In this document: positions 3,721 through 6,500 of the stretch, in pieces
Layout: each line of letters starts with the position of its first letter
Numbering within the stretch: the stretch's first letter is position 1
From: CAWBCI01 sp963787195
GTDB taxonomy: Bacteria > Bacteroidota > Bacteroidia > Bacteroidales > JAGOPY01
DNA: 6,500 nt
Assembly (NCBI GenBank): GCA_963787195.1
Contig: CAWBCI010000058.1
Coordinates: 1 to 6,500 of the forward strand
Direction: 5' to 3'
Notes under the pieces: generated by a model
Seen by the model: the letters and a program-made list of their open reading frames with translations, nothing else
Told to the model about the DNA's origin: nothing
The model's database searches: none
Position numbers and translations under genes: made by a program

Positions 3721-6500
3721 TCAACGTGAATTTCCCAGGATGGTACAATGTCCTCCACTCTTTATTCGTAATTTGGCGCCGTGTGACAGATGTAGATTTC
3801 CCTGTATTTCAGAGCTGAATGAGCCCTGCTGCATAATAGCCGAATTGCCAATGACCAGGTCATTTCCAACATGAAAATAATCACATCCAAAGATGTTGTT
3901 ATAGGTCTGTAGCAAGCCATTTTGTATTTGAAGGTTATGGATGATGTCAACCCCGGCTTCATTATCTGCAGGCACCACATTAAAGATGGCCCCTACTCCG
4001 TTAAATGTCAGGTCATATGCTATCGCAGTCGTGCCGCTGCCGTAGGACGATGCCAGGAAGAAGGCTGAGCCGCTCTCTGTCGCAGTCATGATAATATTCC
4101 CACCTGTGACTGCAGTGAAGTTGGCCCCCTGGTTCCTGAAAGATCCTCCTATTACAAGGTTAAAGGGACCACTCATTTCACCGCTAAAATCATCGGCTGA
4201 GAAGATCACACTTCCCCTGGCCGAAATTTCACCGCCGGAAAGCATGACAGTTCCTTTTGCAAAAAACGTATTTTTTGCACTGTACCAGTTGTCGAAGCTG
4301 AGATTCCCGCCTGTAATATTGACAACAGAACCAAGTTTGGAATAGAGGTTACCATCGGCTATACATGTTCCGGCATTCAGGTTCAGTATGCCCGATTGGC
4401 CCTGGCCTACACTCAGGTCTCCGAAAATATGCATATTGCCCCCGCTGTTGAATGTAACACTTCCTCCATTCCTTATATCGAGCATGCGGCACACCGCAGT
4501 TTCATCAATAATAGGATAATTAGGTGTGTTATTGGGAATTACGGCATTCATGTATTTATCAGGTACTACTGAATTGTTCCAGTTCGAAGCAGTTGCCCAG
4601 TCACTTGAAGTATTGCCGTTCCATGTGTTATTCGAATTTACTATGATGTAATAGTCTTCAACTTCTCCATAGGTGGAAGAACCGCAGGCAGCCGGGTTGG
4701 AATAGTAATTAATTCTTATCCTCATGCGTGTAATCCCCAGAGTGGCATTGTCGGGAACTGTAATAGTGCCTGAGTATGGCCCGGCAGTGTATTGGCCGGA
4801 AGGAGTTATCGTTTCATGCCAATCACTGAAATCCCCGTCATGGTTCCAATCTATGTATATTTTGCAGCGATCACCCGGATATCCGTTCCCGTTGGTAATT
4901 GTTATGTCATAGCCATCTTCCCTTGTCATTTCCGTTATCTGATCGGTATAATCCGTATAGCCATTGCAATAAGTAGAATTATCGATAGTTCCAAGCTCTA
5001 CCCTGCTTATATATTCATCACAGCCTCCGCTGGAAGTACAATAAGCAAGGGTAATCTTACGGTTGCCTGATGGTGCTTCCATAATAAGTGCGCGGGCTGT
5101 GTCGGCAACTATGACTGAACTGCATTCTGCATCCACATAATTATTCAGGACGGCAGTTGCAGGAATATCATATGCCAGCCAGAAATAGTTCATACCCGGT
5201 ATGAGAAGTCCATCTTCAGCTGTCAGGTTAACAATAAATGAACCGTCCGGGCCCGGAACTACATTCCCGACCTTATGTGAAATATCAAAATTATTATCTG
5301 AGCCGGTATAGAACAGGCTGGCCTGGCTTATATCGGTGGACGCGGAAGTGGATCCGCTTGTAGAAAAGCTGAACGATGTTGCTGAGACCGGGTTTAATGT
5401 GCCTTGAGCCAGTATCTTCACACCTAATATTTCCCTCAGGATATCCTCGCGATGAACCGCAGGTAATTCATTCTGAAAACATTCCACTGAGCTGAATTGC
5501 ATATTGAAAGCCGGTCCGATATTTATATCGTCGATGGCCATATCGCTCAGGAAACCTTGAGTTACGCCCCTGAAGCGGATTTGCTGGATACTACCGGATG
5601 CAAAATCACTCAAATCGACTACTGCATATTTCCATGCATATTCATTAGAGCTCTGTTGTCCTGTTTTTTGAAATACAGTATGCCATGTACCCTGGTCAAA
5701 AATTTCAACCGACAAGGTTCCTATTTCTATTCCGTACATACTATACCAGAATGCAATTTTCGGATTTTCAACATTCGACATATTCAAATAAGGTGAATAG
5801 AGAAGGGCTGTTTTGTTGGGATAATTCGGATCACTTGATTCAGTATACATGTAATTACCCGATGCGGAAGTATGGTCATACGCCGGACCTGTCTGGTCCG
5901 AAGGAGTGGCCGTGTTCAGAACGCTCCAGTCAAAATCGCCCTCTTCCCCGAAAGTCCAGTTATTGTTCAGACCGGAAGGAATTGTAAAGGTTTCAAAATC
6001 TTCAATAAAAGGGAAAGTGCTGATCTTCGGAAATGTTCCTGTAGTAAAAGAATAAACTGTTGAACAAGCTGATGCTACACCTTCGCTGTTCAGCGGAACT
6101 ATGCGGAAATAATAGGTCGTATTATCGAGTAATGCGGGTAAATACCGGGCATTTGTGAGCAGGGTGCTGTCTTCGATATTAGAAGGAGGATTGTCAGTTC
6201 CAAAGAAGAAGGCATAATTACTTGCATTTACAACATTTTCCCATTTGATTGTGGTAGTTAAAGCCACGTCAACAGAATTGTCGGCAGGTGTGATTAAATT
6301 ACAAACACAGGAAGGTTGGGGAACATTTTCTTCATTACCGCTTATAATTATAGAAAAATCCTGGGGCGAGCTGAGCGTGCCATCATGGTCGACAATTATA
6401 GTATAAGTCCCAGCGACGGGATTATCAATCAGGACCTCCTCAACATTATCAACATTGTTTTCACTATCACGGGTTGCAGCTGCAGAGGGATTGTCACGGT
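3721..6500 (-). CDS. Giant secreted multidomain protein, C-terminal 925 residues (possible S8 peptidase; start beyond right edge)
   Basis: The frame is open to base 6500, so the N-terminus is missing; a GTG at 6267 falls inside a domain and is not a start. In visible numbering (1 = codon 6498-6496), residues 16-54 (NVEEVLIDNP, AGTYTIIVDHDGTL, QDFSIIISG) resemble the beta-domain after the catalytic part of Bacteroidota subtilisin-like peptidases, which suggests, but does not prove, an S8 protease upstream. Then come: FN3-like 66-154 (TTTIKWENV, TTYYFRIVPLN); MAM domain about 165-329 (DHTSASGNYMY, WKYAVVDL, MAIDDINI); BNR-associated N-terminal-type domain about 333-477 (ASLFYTGSDNNF, GMNYFWLAYDI); GEVED domain about 486-622 (YCTSSGGC, YIDWNHDGDF, the signature GEVEDYY); and a beta-solenoid 624-925 opening with WNGNTSSDWATASNW. 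The MAM, BNR-type and solenoid parts suggest binding to glycan, protein or cell surface. The protein ends at CTILGNSR with no recognisable type IX sorting domain. A strong terminator follows. Domain calls are from pattern recognition. Confidence 0.85.
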   Translation of the reverse strand, partial: RDNPSAAATRDSENNVDNVEEVLIDNPVAGTYTIIVDHDGTLSSPQDFSIIISGNEENVPQPSCVCNLITPADNSVDVALTTTIKWENVVNASNYAFFFGTDNPPSNIEDSTLLTNARYLPALLDNTTYYFRIVPLNSEGVASACSTVYSFTTGTFPKISTFPFIEDFETFTIPSGLNNNWTFGEEGDFDWSVLNTATPSDQTGPAYDHTSASGNYMYTESSDPNYPNKTALLYSPYLNMSNVENPKIAFWYSMYGIEIGTLSVEIFDQGTWHTVFQKTGQQSSNEYAWKYAVVDLSDFASGSIQQIRFRGVTQGFLSDMAIDDINIGPAFNMQFSSVECFQNELPAVHREDILREILGVKILAQGTLNPVSATSFSFSTSGSTSASTDISQASLFYTGSDNNFDISHKVGNVVPGPDGSFIVNLTAEDGLLIPGMNYFWLAYDIPATAVLNNYVDAECSSVIVADTARALIMEAPSGNRKITLAYCTSSGGCDEYISRVELGTIDNSTYCNGYTDYTDQITEMTREDGYDITITNGNGYPGDRCKIYIDWNHDGDFSDWHETITPSGQYTAGPYSGTITVPDNATLGITRMRIRINYYSNPAACGSSTYGEVEDYYIIVNSNNTWNGNTSSDWATASNWNNSVVPDKYMNAVIPNNTPNYPIIDETAVCRMLDIRNGGSVTFNSGGNMHIFGDLSVGQGQSGILNLNAGTCIADGNLYSKLGSVVNITGGNLSFDNWYSAKNTFFAKGTVMLSGGEISARGSVIFSADDFSGEMSGPFNLVIGGSFRNQGANFTAVTGGNIIMTATESGSAFFLASSYGSGTTAIAYDLTFNGVGAIFNVVPADNEAGVDIIHNLQIQNGLLQTYNNIFGCDYFHVGNDLVIGNSAIMQQGSFSSEIQGNLHLSHGAKLRIKSGGHCTILGNSR

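Noticed and set aside
5497..6063. Overlapping plus-strand open frames opposite the MAM and FN3 region
   Set aside because: They overlap one another in different frames and lie antisense to clearly recognisable domains.
6265..6267. GTG as start codon of an 848-residue protein
   Set aside because: The frame stays open to the window edge, and the upstream 77 codons encode a recognisable beta-domain and the beginning of the FN3 module, which the GTG would cut.
1..6500. tRNA, rRNA or riboswitch
   Set aside because: I saw no conserved core of any such RNA; the noncoding stretches are short, AT-rich or made of repeats.

Overview
The window looks like chromosomal DNA of a Bacteroidota member, probably an uncultured anaerobic Bacteroidales-like lineage. 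The support is indirect: two perfect matches to the Bacteroidota -7 promoter element (TAnnTTTG), start sites with little or no Shine-Dalgarno signal, and large secreted proteins built from a gingipain-type C25 peptidase, MAM, BNR-associated, FN3 and GEVED modules typical of this phylum. The species cannot be named from the sequence. All four genes lie on the minus strand, so transcription runs from high to low coordinates.

Layout in transcription order. (1) 6500-3721: the C-terminal 925 residues of a giant secreted multidomain protein whose start lies beyond the right edge. Its visible beginning resembles the domain that follows the catalytic part of Bacteroidota subtilisin-like (S8) peptidases. 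FN3, MAM, BNR-associated, GEVED and a terminal beta-solenoid follow. A strong hairpin terminator (3671-3699) comes after it. (2) 3583-1292: a complete C25 (gingipain-family) cysteine peptidase with signal peptide, propeptide, His/Cys catalytic pair, Ig-like domain and a short C-terminal module that it shares with gene 1. (3) 1254-829: an RseC/MucC-like two-helix membrane protein with a cysteine motif, preceded by a perfect 9-bp palindrome containing a promoter box. (4) 427-1: the first 142 residues of another secreted protein, cut by the left edge.

The 401-base gap 428-828 holds no gene but is rich in repeats. A 34-bp perfect direct repeat, one copy of which includes the rseC-like stop codon, brackets an insert-like block made of a GGTGATAA octamer array and a long imperfect inverted repeat.

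Taken together this is a cell-envelope and secreted-protein neighbourhood: two or three exported proteins, at least one a protease, next to an envelope/redox-related membrane protein that is separated from its usual Rnf partners. The most interesting points are the C-terminal module shared by the two exported proteins in place of a recognisable type IX sorting domain, the direct-repeat-bounded block, and the orphan RseC-like gene with its palindromic promoter region. I see no clear evidence of a wholly new defence or mobile system.
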